DNA of 64,000 bases from CAYRWR01 sp964428015 (GTDB taxonomy: Bacteria; Spirochaetota; Brevinematia; Brevinematales; CAYRWR01). A program made the translations under genes and the position numbers. The stretch is from positions 1 to 64,000 of the forward strand of contig CAYRWR010000015.1 of assembly GCA_964428015.1 (NCBI GenBank), in the 5' to 3' direction. The notes under the pieces are model-generated. The model did not search any database, had not been told where the DNA came from, and saw only the letters and a program-made list of their open reading frames with translations. Below, in pieces: positions 17,178 to 26,263 of this stretch (position 1 is its first letter; each line of letters starts with the position of its first letter).

Positions 17178-18920
17178 ATGAAAAAATTCAGTATATTAGC
17201 CAGTCTGGCTGTGCTTTTAACCAGCTGCAGCGGATACATACTTTCAGGAAATCAGGAAGAAGGCTCTACAGCCGACACCCTGGCCCTGGTGGGTGAAGGG
17301 ACCCTGTCACTGGAAGACTATAACGATGTGTCTCCCTTTGTATTTAAAGCTCCGGGAGGGAAAAAGTTCCTGTTTTTTGCCTCGGATAGACCTCTTCCCG
17401 GCCAGACCAACCAGAATTTTAATATCTGGGTGTCGTTGATGGTGGGTGACAAGTTCACCACGCCGCGCGCCCTATCCAATGTGAACACCGCCTCAAACGA
17501 AACCCAGCCGGTTGTCTTTTCACAGAACGGACAGGTCTATCTCTCTGTGGTGGGAGGGGTCTCCCAGCAGGTGGAGACCTGGCAGCTGGGGTTTTCCAAC
17601 GACCAGTTCCTCAACCCTGTTTACCAGAGTGCCATCCCCTCCAGCCAGGGTTACAACCTCATACTGCTGGAAAGAAATAATGTACCCGTGCTGCTCACTA
17701 CCTGGGGCAGTAATCTGGGGGCGGAATTCCTGTTCCAGGGTACAACCTGGAAACCGGTGCGGGCCCGCTACTTTGCCATCCCGGTGGGGCAGGGTCACGG
17801 CTTCCACTCTACGGTGGGCATGGGATTGGGAAATACGGAATGGTACCTGTTTGAAAGAAACAATGGGACGCATTGGCAGATCACTATGGCCTATCAGGGC
17901 AGCGGGGATTTCACCGGCAATAATCTGAGCGGTTTTTTCCCGGTGATGGCTTATCAGAGCCTGGATGCCTTTAATGACCGTACCCCCTTTATCGACACCG
18001 ATGACGCCCGGGTGTATTTTGCCAGTGACCGCTATAAATTTTTAAGAAATCCCCACTATGATCTCTACCGCTATAATGAAAAGACTTTCGGCCAGCAGAT
18101 CGGGGACGGGGGTTTTGAATATTATCCTCTGCCCGCGGGTGTCTATGTCTCACCTAGCGGCAGCCTGGCCGCCAGCGGACTATCGCCCTCGGCTCCTCTG
18201 CCCTCACTACCCGCAGCGGTAAACCTGGCCAGATCCCAGGGCCTTAGCAATATCTATGTAGCGGCTGGTATCTACAGTCCGGGCAGCGGCCTGGATGACA
18301 GTACCAACTCACCGGGACTGGTATTGACCGGGTCACCTCTCCGGCTGCTGGGCGGTTTTGATTCTACCTTTGTCAGAAGAAGCGGTTTTTCCACACTGGA
18401 TGCCATGGGACAGAGGCTGGTGCTCCTGGTGACTAATATGACCGGGCTGTATTTCGACGGCTTCCGGATCTTCAGGGGCTATCAGGAGTTCGGTTATGGA
18501 GCAGGATTGTATATGGATAGTGTGACTAACGGCCTGTTTATCAATACCCAGATCACCCGAAATACCAATGGAGAAGGCGGGGGTGCCGGAGTCTATGTCT
18601 ACAACTGTAAAAATGTGACCCTTGACTGCCTGATTAAAAATAACGTCTGCACCAACGACTTTGGCACTGGAGGGGGGCTCTACCTCGGTTATGGGCAGGA
18701 TACCCTCATGATCTTCGGACATGTCATCAATAACACCTCCGGTGACGCGGGTGGTATTTATATGGATGACACTGCCGGAATCATCCTCAGTACCATTATC
18801 AGCAATAATAATGCCTTTTATGGCGTGACTGGCGGGGTGTTCAATAACGGAGGCACCCTGGACGGGGGTGACAGCCTGATCACCAACAATACCCCTCAGG
18901 ATTTCGGCGCAGGAGCCTGA
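17178..18920 (+). CDS. Lipoprotein with beta-propeller-like and right-handed beta-helix regions
   Basis: A 580-residue lipoprotein (lipobox LLTSC). The N-terminal half has repeated blade-like segments (KFLFFASDRPLPGQTNQNF; VYFASDRYKF) resembling TolB/WD40-like repeats. From about residue 330 it changes to a beta-helix pattern beginning LPSLPAAVNLARSQGLSNIY and continuing with GGAGVYVYN, GGGLYLG and GGIYMDD rungs. It is probably surface-exposed and carbohydrate- or matrix-binding; that is inference. AGGAGAG precedes the ATG. Confidence 0.7.
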   Translation: MKKFSILASLAVLLTSCSGYILSGNQEEGSTADTLALVGEGTLSLEDYNDVSPFVFKAPGGKKFLFFASDRPLPGQTNQNFNIWVSLMVGDKFTTPRALSNVNTASNETQPVVFSQNGQVYLSVVGGVSQQVETWQLGFSNDQFLNPVYQSAIPSSQGYNLILLERNNVPVLLTTWGSNLGAEFLFQGTTWKPVRARYFAIPVGQGHGFHSTVGMGLGNTEWYLFERNNGTHWQITMAYQGSGDFTGNNLSGFFPVMAYQSLDAFNDRTPFIDTDDARVYFASDRYKFLRNPHYDLYRYNEKTFGQQIGDGGFEYYPLPAGVYVSPSGSLAASGLSPSAPLPSLPAAVNLARSQGLSNIYVAAGIYSPGSGLDDSTNSPGLVLTGSPLRLLGGFDSTFVRRSGFSTLDAMGQRLVLLVTNMTGLYFDGFRIFRGYQEFGYGAGLYMDSVTNGLFINTQITRNTNGEGGGAGVYVYNCKNVTLDCLIKNNVCTNDFGTGGGLYLGYGQDTLMIFGHVINNTSGDAGGIYMDDTAGIILSTIISNNNAFYGVTGGVFNNGGTLDGGDSLITNNTPQDFGAGA

Positions 18921-18932
18921 TATTTCACCTGC

Positions 18933-18961
18933 TTGATTAATCACCCGATACTGTTTATAAT
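18933..18961 (+). promoter_or_regulatory. tRNA-Thr promoter
   Basis: TTGATT (18933-18938), a 17-base spacer, TATAAT (18956-18961); start of transcription about 10 nt before the tRNA. Confidence 0.7.
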
Positions 18962-18977
18962 TATGCCTTGAAAGTTT

Positions 18978-19050
18978 GCCACTGTAGCTCAGTTGGTAGA
19001 GCAACTGATTCGTAATTAGTAGGCCAGCGGTTCAATTCCGCTCAGTGGCT
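18978..19050 (+). tRNA. tRNA-Thr (anticodon CGT)
   Basis: A complete cloverleaf of 73 nt: acceptor GCCACTG/CAGTGGC, D-arm GCTC/GAGC, anticodon stem ACTGA/TTAGT with loop TTCGTAA (anticodon CGT at 19011-19013), and T-arm AGCGG/CCGCT with loop TTCAATT. CCA is not encoded. It has its own promoter and terminator. Confidence 0.95.
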
Positions 19051-19052
19051 GG

Positions 19053-19074
19053 ACGCCCCTCAGGGGGCGTTTTT
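19053..19074 (+). terminator. tRNA-Thr terminator
   Basis: Stem ACGCCCC (19053-19059) with GGGGCGT (19064-19070), a 4-nt loop, then TTTT. It lies two bases after the tRNA. Confidence 0.85.
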
Positions 19075-19094
19075 CATTGGAAGAGGAAAAAAAT

Positions 19095-19454
19095 ATGAAC
19101 GAAAATACGCTGATTTTTCACTATGCCATAGAATTTCATTACTGCCGCTTTTCCGGTACCAGTGAAGAACTGGGGCGAATACTGTCCCAGGCTCTGATAC
19201 CTGTTAATCCCGGTTCCTGGGAATGGTCGGAACAAAAGGATGCCTTTCAGGGTATTATGCGTAGGGGAGAGTTTTTCCTCAAGGCGGATTACTACCCGCA
19301 TCGGGGGGTCCTGCTCCTGGATATTCAGGACCGGGTCCAGCAGGAAGACCTGTCCCGGCATCTGGCAGGTTTGAAAAAAGCCTTGTCGGCCGGTGATTTC
19401 ACGCTGCTGGAAATGAAACGGGGCCGCTGGATCAAACCGGCTAAGACTGACTGA
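19095..19454 (+). CDS. Hypothetical protein, 119 aa
   Basis: A soluble alpha/beta protein of 119 residues that I do not recognise. It contains FHYCRFSGTSEELGRI and a basic C-terminus (KRGRWIKPAKTD). The ATG at 19095 has GAGG upstream; an in-frame TTG at 19077 is less likely. The 3' end overlaps the convergent TPR gene by 14 bp. Confidence 0.6.
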   Translation: MNENTLIFHYAIEFHYCRFSGTSEELGRILSQALIPVNPGSWEWSEQKDAFQGIMRRGEFFLKADYYPHRGVLLLDIQDRVQQEDLSRHLAGLKKALSAGDFTLLEMKRGRWIKPAKTD

Positions 19455-20211
19455 AGCGGGCCAGGAGCAGACGGGCTTTTCTCATCCAGACCCTCTGTCT
19501 GCGCATATGATAGGCCGGCGCGCTCTGGATATCTGAGACCAGTGTCTCCAGCAATTCACGCGCCTGTGCGTCCCGGTGTTCTTCCAGATACAGAGTTGCC
19601 AATAGATAAAGTGCTTCGGGCAGACGGAAACGCTGCAGATGCTTTTCCAGTATAGCCTGGGCTTCCGGTTTACGTCCCAGCTGGAGCAGGACACGTCCCT
19701 GTACCAGAGCAGCTTCGCCATAGGCATACTGCTCATCTATTTTTAACAGAGCGGACAGACTGGCCACACATTCTTCCCGGAGACGTAGTTTTTCCTGACA
19801 CAGGGCCTGTTTCCACCAGGCTTCCGTCAGGTCTTTTTGCTTTTCCAGAGCCAGCCCGAATTTGGCAAGAGCTCCTTTATAGTCGCTTATTTCATAGAGC
19901 GCGTTGCCCCAGTCCAGCCATTGGTAGGCATTGCCTATGCGTTTGGCTGCGGCTTCCAACTCCATCAGCTTTTTTCGGCGAATGAGACGTTTGATAAAGG
20001 ACGGTGCCGGCAGTCTGCCCTGGCTGCGCGGTATAAAGCGAAGTATAAAATACAGGACTCCGCCTAAAATATAAGTGAAAAACAGGATATAGTACCAGCT
20101 CCGGTCATCTTCGTTGCGGGAACAATCTATCAGCATCCATATCCAGAATCCGGTGGCTAATAATGTCAGCCCTCTCCAGATCCAGAATCCAATTGCCATC
20201 TCACCGAACAT
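19441..20211 (-). CDS. Membrane-anchored TPR protein
   Basis: A 256-residue protein. Two N-terminal membrane helices (about 7-26 and 39-58) enclose a C-S-R-N-E-D-D loop, the pattern of a PLDc_N-type domain. From about residue 95 there are at least four tetratricopeptide-like repeats (WLDWGNALYEISDYKGALAKF and similar). It is likely a scaffold at the inner membrane. It is 12 bp downstream of the beta-barrel gene, so the two may be coexpressed. Confidence 0.75.
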   Translation of the reverse strand: MFGEMAIGFWIWRGLTLLATGFWIWMLIDCSRNEDDRSWYYILFFTYILGGVLYFILRFIPRSQGRLPAPSFIKRLIRRKKLMELEAAAKRIGNAYQWLDWGNALYEISDYKGALAKFGLALEKQKDLTEAWWKQALCQEKLRLREECVASLSALLKIDEQYAYGEAALVQGRVLLQLGRKPEAQAILEKHLQRFRLPEALYLLATLYLEEHRDAQARELLETLVSDIQSAPAYHMRRQRVWMRKARLLLARFSQS

Positions 20212-20223
20212 GTCTCGCTCCTT

Positions 20224-20925
20224 TTATATAGCTATCCCCATCATAAGACGGATATAAGCACCATTCAGAATCGCGGCCGGACCTCCGCTTACTTCCACTC
20301 CGCCGGCATTCCATTTGTCATCAGACAGGTCAAACAGGTATCCCGCCCGGAAGCCGATACAAAACCGCATAGCATTGTCTGCCAACGAAGTGGGCAGGAT
20401 GATATCCAGGCCTACACCGGCATTAAAAATAACTCCGGCATTATCCATTTCAAAACTGCGGGAGGCATTGGTGAGGATGTCAGTAAAATTAGGCGACCCG
20501 GTCTCACTGGCTGAAAGCGTCATGCTGCCCCTGCCTACTCCCACCAGAGGATAAAAGTGCAGAAAAGGATAGTTGATGATCAGATAGCCTATATTGAACA
20601 GCTGGATATCGTAGGTAAAAGACACCTGGTAGGTACCACTGGTCTGACCCTGGTTAAAACTCCAGTAAAACTCCAGGTCACTGATGAAATTCTCACTGAA
20701 AATCTGATAATCCACACCCAGATGATAAAATTCCGGATTCTGCCCCTCAAATCCCCCCTGAGCCAGATACTGATTTAACACCGTAACCTTGGGATACAGA
20801 ATCCCGCCGCCCAGCATCAGTTTACCTTCCAGCGGTTTGTTATTTTTCTGACTGGGCTGTCCATTGAGTGCAAACAAACCGGCAGGCAGGAGAAGTATCA
20901 AAAAGTATAGCAGATATCTGTACAT
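20224..20925 (-). CDS. Outer-membrane beta-barrel protein
   Basis: A 233-residue protein with a cleavable signal peptide (cut after GLFA). Amphipathic beta strands alternate through its length and it ends in IRLMMGIAI, like an outer-membrane porin-type barrel. GGAGG precedes the ATG. The function is unknown. Confidence 0.65.
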   Translation of the reverse strand: MYRYLLYFLILLLPAGLFALNGQPSQKNNKPLEGKLMLGGGILYPKVTVLNQYLAQGGFEGQNPEFYHLGVDYQIFSENFISDLEFYWSFNQGQTSGTYQVSFTYDIQLFNIGYLIINYPFLHFYPLVGVGRGSMTLSASETGSPNFTDILTNASRSFEMDNAGVIFNAGVGLDIILPTSLADNAMRFCIGFRAGYLFDLSDDKWNAGGVEVSGGPAAILNGAYIRLMMGIAI

Positions 20926-21009
20926 GAGAACCTCCGAAAATGGGATTAATCATATCATCTCAGTGCTGGAGTGTCAAAAATAGCAGGATTGTCACAAACA
21001 TAATAAAGC

Positions 21010-21038
21010 TTGAAGTTAGTACTATTTAGTACTACAAT
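21010..21038 (+). promoter_or_regulatory. marR promoter with double-palindrome operator
   Basis: TTGAAG (21010-21015), a 17-base spacer, TACAAT (21033-21038). The spacer is almost wholly filled by TAGTACTA-TT-TAGTACTA (21017-21034), two identical 8-bp palindromes that also form one larger inverted repeat. This is a likely MarR operator and implies autorepression. The -10 ends 5 nt before the ATG. Confidence 0.75.
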
Positions 21039-21043
21039 TAATC

Positions 21044-21502
21044 ATGGAACTAAGAAATTTTGGTAAAAAGGCCGAGCTGGATCTGAAATTGTCAAGCGCG
21101 TTGGCGCGGGGATATCAGGCGGTACGGCGACGCTCTGACTCTTACCTTTCCGGTCAGGGCTTGAGCCTGGCTCAGTTTAATGTACTGGAGGTACTTTCCA
21201 TTCATGGAGTCTCTCCGGTAGGCCATTTGGTGCAGCAGACCGATATTACCCCCGGAAATATGACGGTGATCATCGAGAATCTTCTGAAACAGGGTCTTAT
21301 CACCCGGGAAAGAGACAATAGTGACAAAAGAGTATGGCTGGTATCTCTCAGTCCCCGGGGACTGGAAAAACTGAACAGGGTCTACCCTATGCATATCCTG
21401 AACCTCCAGTCCTTGTTCAGCAGACTGGATGAAAGGGAAAAAAGCGCGCTGATAGACCTGTGTGACCGGTTGGCTGACTACACCATGACACGGGAAGAGT
21501 AA
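21044..21502 (+). CDS. MarR-family transcriptional regulator
   Basis: A 152-residue winged-helix dimer-type regulator. The recognition helix is around ITPGNMTVIIENLLKQGLI and the wing is RDNSDKRVWLVSLSPRG. The gene has no Shine-Dalgarno sequence. The predicted transcription start falls on or beside the A of the ATG, so the mRNA is probably leaderless. It is followed 51 bp later by a CDGSH iron-sulfur protein that it probably controls, which would fit a redox or electrophile signal. Confidence 0.88.
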   Translation: MELRNFGKKAELDLKLSSALARGYQAVRRRSDSYLSGQGLSLAQFNVLEVLSIHGVSPVGHLVQQTDITPGNMTVIIENLLKQGLITRERDNSDKRVWLVSLSPRGLEKLNRVYPMHILNLQSLFSRLDEREKSALIDLCDRLADYTMTREE

Positions 21503-21553
21503 TATCACCCCCAGCAAATATTTTGTTTTTATGTCTGTTTTTCCGGAGGAAAT

Positions 21554-22186
21554 ATGGAAGAAAAACATCACTGTATCCGGCTGGAAAAAAACGGCCCGAT
21601 ACGCAAAATAAACCTGCCTCTCCTGGAGATGCAGCATGGGGAAGATATTCCCCTGGTCAGCGACATGTCGCTGTGCCGCTGTGGAAAGTCCTCCAGCCAG
21701 CCCTGGTGTGACGGCAGCCACAGCCGGATCGGTTTCAGTGATGAGAAAAAACCAGACCGTGAAAAACTCAAATGGTATCACTATTATGGAAAAGACATCA
21801 CCGTGATCTACAATCATGGAATCTGCGCCCATGTCAGTGACTGTATCATAGGGTTGATGGAGGTATTTAACCGCCGCCGCCAGCCCTGGGTCGAGCCGGA
21901 CGCGGCTCCGGTAGAAGATGTGATCAGGGTCATACGTACCTGTCCCACCGGGGCCCTGCGTTATGAATTGCGGGGTGAGACCTTCTTTGACTGGAATGAA
22001 AAGCCTTCTATTAAAGTCCTGTTCAACGGCCCTCTGGTAGTGAAAGGCGCCATCCCCCTGGAAGATGACAGGGACAGCCTCTCTGAACTGCCCACTCCGG
22101 ACCACTATTGCCTGTGCCGCTGCGGACAGTCCAAAAATCTCCCTTTCTGCGACGGGGCTCATACCAAAGGGGAATTCTTTGAATAG
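21554..22186 (+). CDS. Twin CDGSH iron-sulfur protein with central ferredoxin-like domain
   Basis: This 210-residue protein holds two CDGSH 2Fe-2S sites. Site one uses C41, C43, C52 and H56 (CRCG...WCDGSH); site two uses C188, C190, C199 and H203. Between them is a divergent mono-cluster ferredoxin domain with C91, C97 and C130 (YNHGICAH, TCPTGA). The role is probably electron transfer or cluster sensing; the partner is unknown. GGAGG precedes the ATG, and marR lies directly upstream. Confidence 0.88.
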   Translation: MEEKHHCIRLEKNGPIRKINLPLLEMQHGEDIPLVSDMSLCRCGKSSSQPWCDGSHSRIGFSDEKKPDREKLKWYHYYGKDITVIYNHGICAHVSDCIIGLMEVFNRRRQPWVEPDAAPVEDVIRVIRTCPTGALRYELRGETFFDWNEKPSIKVLFNGPLVVKGAIPLEDDRDSLSELPTPDHYCLCRCGQSKNLPFCDGAHTKGEFFE

Positions 22187-22222
22187 ACAATTTCCCCTAT
22201 ACTAAAACATCCATTTACAAAA

Positions 22223-22251
22223 TTGACAAAATCCTGAGGTGGAGCTAAATT
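22223..22251 (+). promoter_or_regulatory. Promoter of the LVIVD lipoprotein gene
   Basis: TTGACA (22223-22228), a 17-base spacer, TAAATT (22246-22251), 27 bp before the ATG, which has an AGAGG/AAGG ribosome site. Confidence 0.55.
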
Positions 22252-22277
22252 AGTTAATCATATAAAAGAGGTAAGGT

Positions 22278-23297
22278 ATGAGAAAAGTCATATTAGTGCT
22301 CTGGACCTTTTTCGTTTTAATACAGGCAAGCTGTTCCGCCGGCCCCAATTCAGGAAATATCCCCAAGCCTCCACTGTATACTATCAGTTCTATCACCAAT
22401 ATCCTGGATTTGAACACCGGTGATGCTGGGGTTGCGGTGTGTGAAGGAGATATTCTCTATACCCTGGGAATGAACAGCGCTCCTTCCAATTTTAAAATTT
22501 TTGATCTCACAGACATTACCAATCCGCTGTTACTATCCAGTCTGGACGCGGGTTGGGGATCAGGTATGGTGAAGTATAGCAACTATTTATATATACATAC
22601 CGCAGGAAATGGGACCGGTTACTTTACCAACCAGAGCCTGGTAGTACTGGATGTCAGTGATATTACCAATCCCTCTGTGGTAAGTACAAACGGGCAGGGT
22701 TCAAGCTACCCTCCTTATCAGATTTATCTACAGAATGGATATCTGTTCACTTTAAGCGACAGTATTGTGGGGGTGTTTGATGTGACTACCCCGGGTATTT
22801 TGAACAGGATTACCAATGTGGCTGGCTTTCAGGCCAATTGGGGAGCGATCTCAGAGAATTATCTCTATTTGCAGGATTACAAGAAGCTGCGAATTCTAAA
22901 CATTTCCAATCCCTGGCACATTACCGAAACCTTTACATCCACTAACAGGGATGATTTCTTATCCGGGGGCATAGCGCTTGCCGGAAATTATCTCTATCTG
23001 GCAAATTACTATGGAAATCTGGTGATTGCGGATGTATCCCATCCCGCCGCCCCTGTATTTGTTACCAATTTTTATCTGGGCAGCGATTACTGTAGAGACA
23101 TGAAAATACTGGGAAATTATCTGCTGATAGCGGGTCAGTATGCTTTCTATGTGGTAGATATCAGCAGCCCTCTCACACCCATACTGGTGGATTCCGTACC
23201 TCTTCCCCATAATGCCGGCTGGGGCTTGGCCCTTCTGCGGAACCGTTACGCTATAGTAGCCGATGATACAGTCTATCATGTGATCCGGCTTTATTGA
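22278..23297 (+). CDS. Lipoprotein with LVIVD-type beta-propeller repeats
   Basis: A 339-residue lipoprotein (lipobox IQASC). About six repeats follow the pattern of a hydrophobic run, LVVLDVSDITNPSVV or similar, then a gap and NYLYL. This is the LVIVD repeat, expected to fold as a beta-propeller on the cell surface. It probably mediates binding; the ligand is unknown. Confidence 0.75.
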   Translation: MRKVILVLWTFFVLIQASCSAGPNSGNIPKPPLYTISSITNILDLNTGDAGVAVCEGDILYTLGMNSAPSNFKIFDLTDITNPLLLSSLDAGWGSGMVKYSNYLYIHTAGNGTGYFTNQSLVVLDVSDITNPSVVSTNGQGSSYPPYQIYLQNGYLFTLSDSIVGVFDVTTPGILNRITNVAGFQANWGAISENYLYLQDYKKLRILNISNPWHITETFTSTNRDDFLSGGIALAGNYLYLANYYGNLVIADVSHPAAPVFVTNFYLGSDYCRDMKILGNYLLIAGQYAFYVVDISSPLTPILVDSVPLPHNAGWGLALLRNRYAIVADDTVYHVIRLY

Positions 23298-23349
23298 TGA
23301 TTTTATTTATAATTAAGTACCCTATAATCTCTGAGACTAAAGTGCTGTT

Positions 23350-24384
23350 ATGTTAAAAAAATTTACAGTTTTTTTTCTTTTAATGGGTATTTTACTAAAC
23401 GGCTGTGTCATAAACAATCCCTTACCACCTGAAAGAGATCCCGGCGTCTTTTTTGTCTCCCCTTCCGGGGATGACAGCAATGATGGTTTGTCTACCAATA
23501 CTGCTTTCGCCACTATCCAGCATGCGCTGGACAATCTGGCCTCAGGGGATGTGGTCTACATCCTGGCTGGTAGCTATTACGAGACAACCTGGGTATATGA
23601 CAGATCCTTTAATTCCCAGGTCAGTATTCAGGCTCAGCCTGGTGCCGTACTGGATGGTACTAATTCCTGGTATGAAGGAATACTCATTGAAAATGTCAGC
23701 TGTCTGGAACTAAGCGGTATCACTGTGCATAGCTATAAAGTCACCGGGATCAATGTACTGAACAGCTCCCGGATTACCCTTCGGGACTGTCTGGTCTATG
23801 ACAACGGGTTTGATTCCAGTGACTATGACTGGGGCTATGAAGGCTACGGAATAAACGCAAAGTATAGCTCTTATCTTCTCATTTCCAATAATACCGTGTA
23901 TAGAAACGGCCCTTCTCTGACTCTGAGCGATACCTACGGCAGCCTGGGGACTGGCATCAATACCTATGCCCTGTCTGATTCCCGCATCGTGGACAATCTC
24001 TCCCACTCCAACCGGGGGGGCGGCATCCTGGTGGAGGATAGTCACAGGGTATTAGTAACCGGCAACTCTGCTCATCATAATACTTCCGTCACCTGGCTGA
24101 ACCCCGCTGATCACGGTTTGGGAATTTGGTCCTGTGCCGGAATGTGGCTGGACGGGGGGGATAATATCACCGTGAGCAATAACAGTTTCGGCCTCAACCG
24201 TATAGGCATTATTGCGGGAAATGAAGACAATCAGGTAATCTCCGGCTTTGTGGTAAAAGGCAACAGTCTGTTTAGTAATTCTATAGGGGTCATGATTCAA
24301 AATATCAGCAGTAATACCTCTTCATCCATACTGGAACTGGGGCCAAATACTTTTTTCACCAATGGCACAAACATAATCTGGTAG
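23350..24384 (+). CDS. Lipoprotein with right-handed beta-helix (DUF1565-like)
   Basis: A 344-residue lipoprotein (lipobox LLNGC). The segment VSPSGDDSNDGLSTNTAFATI is the usual start of DUF1565/parallel beta-helix proteins. Rungs such as SSYLLISNNTVYRNG and NITVSNNSFGLNRIG follow, so a pectate-lyase-like fold is likely. Whether it has lyase activity or only binds cannot be told. A TATAAT lies at 23323-23328. Confidence 0.75.
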   Translation: MLKKFTVFFLLMGILLNGCVINNPLPPERDPGVFFVSPSGDDSNDGLSTNTAFATIQHALDNLASGDVVYILAGSYYETTWVYDRSFNSQVSIQAQPGAVLDGTNSWYEGILIENVSCLELSGITVHSYKVTGINVLNSSRITLRDCLVYDNGFDSSDYDWGYEGYGINAKYSSYLLISNNTVYRNGPSLTLSDTYGSLGTGINTYALSDSRIVDNLSHSNRGGGILVEDSHRVLVTGNSAHHNTSVTWLNPADHGLGIWSCAGMWLDGGDNITVSNNSFGLNRIGIIAGNEDNQVISGFVVKGNSLFSNSIGVMIQNISSNTSSSILELGPNTFFTNGTNIIW

Positions 24385-24405
24385 ATTCTTATACTGAAAA
24401 ATATT

Positions 24406-26010
24406 TTAAAAGCTCAGATAAACTGACACATCCAAGCCTTCCACCTTTTCCCGCCCTAATTTAGGAGTCAGGCTAAAGGCCAGATTATTCCAATTTATTC
24501 CCTCTACGGGAGCAGACACAACAGCTTCAGGCATACGTCCGGTAAGCAAGGTGCCCAGACTTAGTCCTGCCACTCCCCATAGGGAAGAGTAGACCAGAGG
24601 GTGCTGATTTACCCAAGGACTGTCCATAATAGTACTGACCAGGCCTCCTGTAATAATGCCCAGAACACCGCTCAGACTGATCAGCCAGCTGCGCGTACTG
24701 GACCAGTGTAATTGGGGATAAAAATGATTGAGCAGGGATACCGCGGTATTTCCCAAGGCTGGTGAGAGAAAAGCATAGAATGGAAAAGTGTTAGTCTGAG
24801 TAGATTTTAGTCCCTCTCCCAGAAGAAAGGCACTCATAGTAGTTGTCCAGGCATAAGCATTGAGCAACAGGGCGGTCTTGCCCAGGCTTTCCCTTTCATC
24901 AAACAGGTTCATTCCTAACAGGATACCGGAAACCGACCACCAGGCTGATACCAGACCGATACTGCCATTATAATTGGACCAATCCTCAATGGCTCCGACT
25001 ATAGCTCCTATACCACCGGTCACGCCTCCCAGAATATCGCTCAGCCACACCCGTCGGGGGGTCCAGTTCAGTCTGTCATAATAATGATCCAGCAGTATCA
25101 CCGCAGTGTCTCCTACCAGAGTGGATACCAGAAGATTATAGGGGTTGGGTATCACACCGAATAGGGGCCTACTCTCCAACTCTGAGAATAGTACCGAGGA
25201 AAACCAGGTAGTCCAGGCCATGGAACTGATCAGGGTAGAATACCTGCCCGGTGAGAGAGTCTTATCCCTGGTATAGGGAATGGCCAGAAAACGGGCAGTA
25301 AGTGACAGGACATCTACTACCGCCAGATTGAATCGTGTATATCCACTTAGATCAAATGCAGAGGGAAATACACTCTTGACCAGAGGCGGAATGCCGGGGT
25401 CAGAAGCGGAATAGTAGGCATAGGCCTGGGTTTGATCAGGATAAAAAAGCGCCTGCAGGATGGCCTCGGTGTTCAATGCGGTCCAGCTGGTGGCAAAATC
25501 AATGGCCAGAGCCCTGCCCCAGGTCATACTGCTGTGTCGCATGGAAATGATAGAGGTAGCAATACCACCCCCCAAGCCTACCAGGGATAGGCCCGCGTAC
25601 CATTTGGCATCGGTATAGACATCCAGTATCAGGGGAAGGGTCTGTGTAGCTCCAGTAATATAGATTAGATTTTTGACCCAGTAATAGATCAGTCCTTCGT
25701 CATACTGTTTTTTAGCTTTTTCTTCCGGCTTCAGAGGAGGTACGTCCTCCAATCTACCCTGGATAATAAACTTCATTTTCAGAAGCTTTTGTTCCCAGTC
25801 CTTGTCCGGGGCTTTATTAATCAGATTCTGGCATAGGTCATAGGCTTCCAGATATTGTGAATACATATATTTTTCCAGCATAACCTGGTACTGCTTATAA
25901 AAATCCCCTGTGACAGACTCGGTGATATAGTCTGTCTTGACAGCTGCCTGGGGCCATAACAATCCCAGTAACGTGAACTGGAACACCAGGATGCATAATA
26001 TCTTTTTCAT
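24406..26010 (-). CDS. Exported or membrane protein with repeated hydrophobic units
   Basis: A 534-residue protein I do not recognise. It has a signal peptide (cut near LLWPQAA) and a helical segment about 30-95 that may be TPR-like. From about 110 there are many hydrophobic helices. A unit recurs: HYYDRLNWTPRRVWLSDILG and HFYPQLHWSSTRSWLISLSG are clearly related, each followed by GG-x-G-x-I-x-G-x-I-D/E-D/S. This suggests internal duplication in an integral membrane protein. Confidence 0.6.
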   Translation of the reverse strand: MKKILCILVFQFTLLGLLWPQAAVKTDYITESVTGDFYKQYQVMLEKYMYSQYLEAYDLCQNLINKAPDKDWEQKLLKMKFIIQGRLEDVPPLKPEEKAKKQYDEGLIYYWVKNLIYITGATQTLPLILDVYTDAKWYAGLSLVGLGGGIATSIISMRHSSMTWGRALAIDFATSWTALNTEAILQALFYPDQTQAYAYYSASDPGIPPLVKSVFPSAFDLSGYTRFNLAVVDVLSLTARFLAIPYTRDKTLSPGRYSTLISSMAWTTWFSSVLFSELESRPLFGVIPNPYNLLVSTLVGDTAVILLDHYYDRLNWTPRRVWLSDILGGVTGGIGAIVGAIEDWSNYNGSIGLVSAWWSVSGILLGMNLFDERESLGKTALLLNAYAWTTTMSAFLLGEGLKSTQTNTFPFYAFLSPALGNTAVSLLNHFYPQLHWSSTRSWLISLSGVLGIITGGLVSTIMDSPWVNQHPLVYSSLWGVAGLSLGTLLTGRMPEAVVSAPVEGINWNNLAFSLTPKLGREKVEGLDVSVYLSF

Positions 26011-26184
26011 ACTACACCTCCATATTTTTAAATTTTATTCAGGTATATGTTTGATTTTACGATCCGGTTTTTATCCTGTCAAATGAATAGACCCTATCTC
26101 CGGAATATATTTCAAATTATTCAGTTCAGAATATCTAACCTATATTGCTTCAGAAAATCGTTTTCATGGAAACCTATTGGTTTA

Positions 26185-26212
26185 TTGAACATCTATTCAA
26201 ATATTGTATAAT
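26185..26212 (+). promoter_or_regulatory. Promoter for the 26264 gene
   Basis: TTGAAC (26185-26190), a 16-base spacer, TATAAT (26207-26212), about 50 bp before the GTG start. The rest of the 26011-26263 gap is AT-rich without other features. Confidence 0.55.
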
Positions 26213-26263
26213 AATCTATGAAGAATTACCTGTTCAAAACAATTCAGTCCAAGGAGCAAAGCA

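Noticed and set aside
21092..22162. A 356-codon minus-strand frame opposite marR and the CDGSH gene
   Set aside because: The opposite strand holds two proteins with exact family motifs; the antisense product has no recognisable features.
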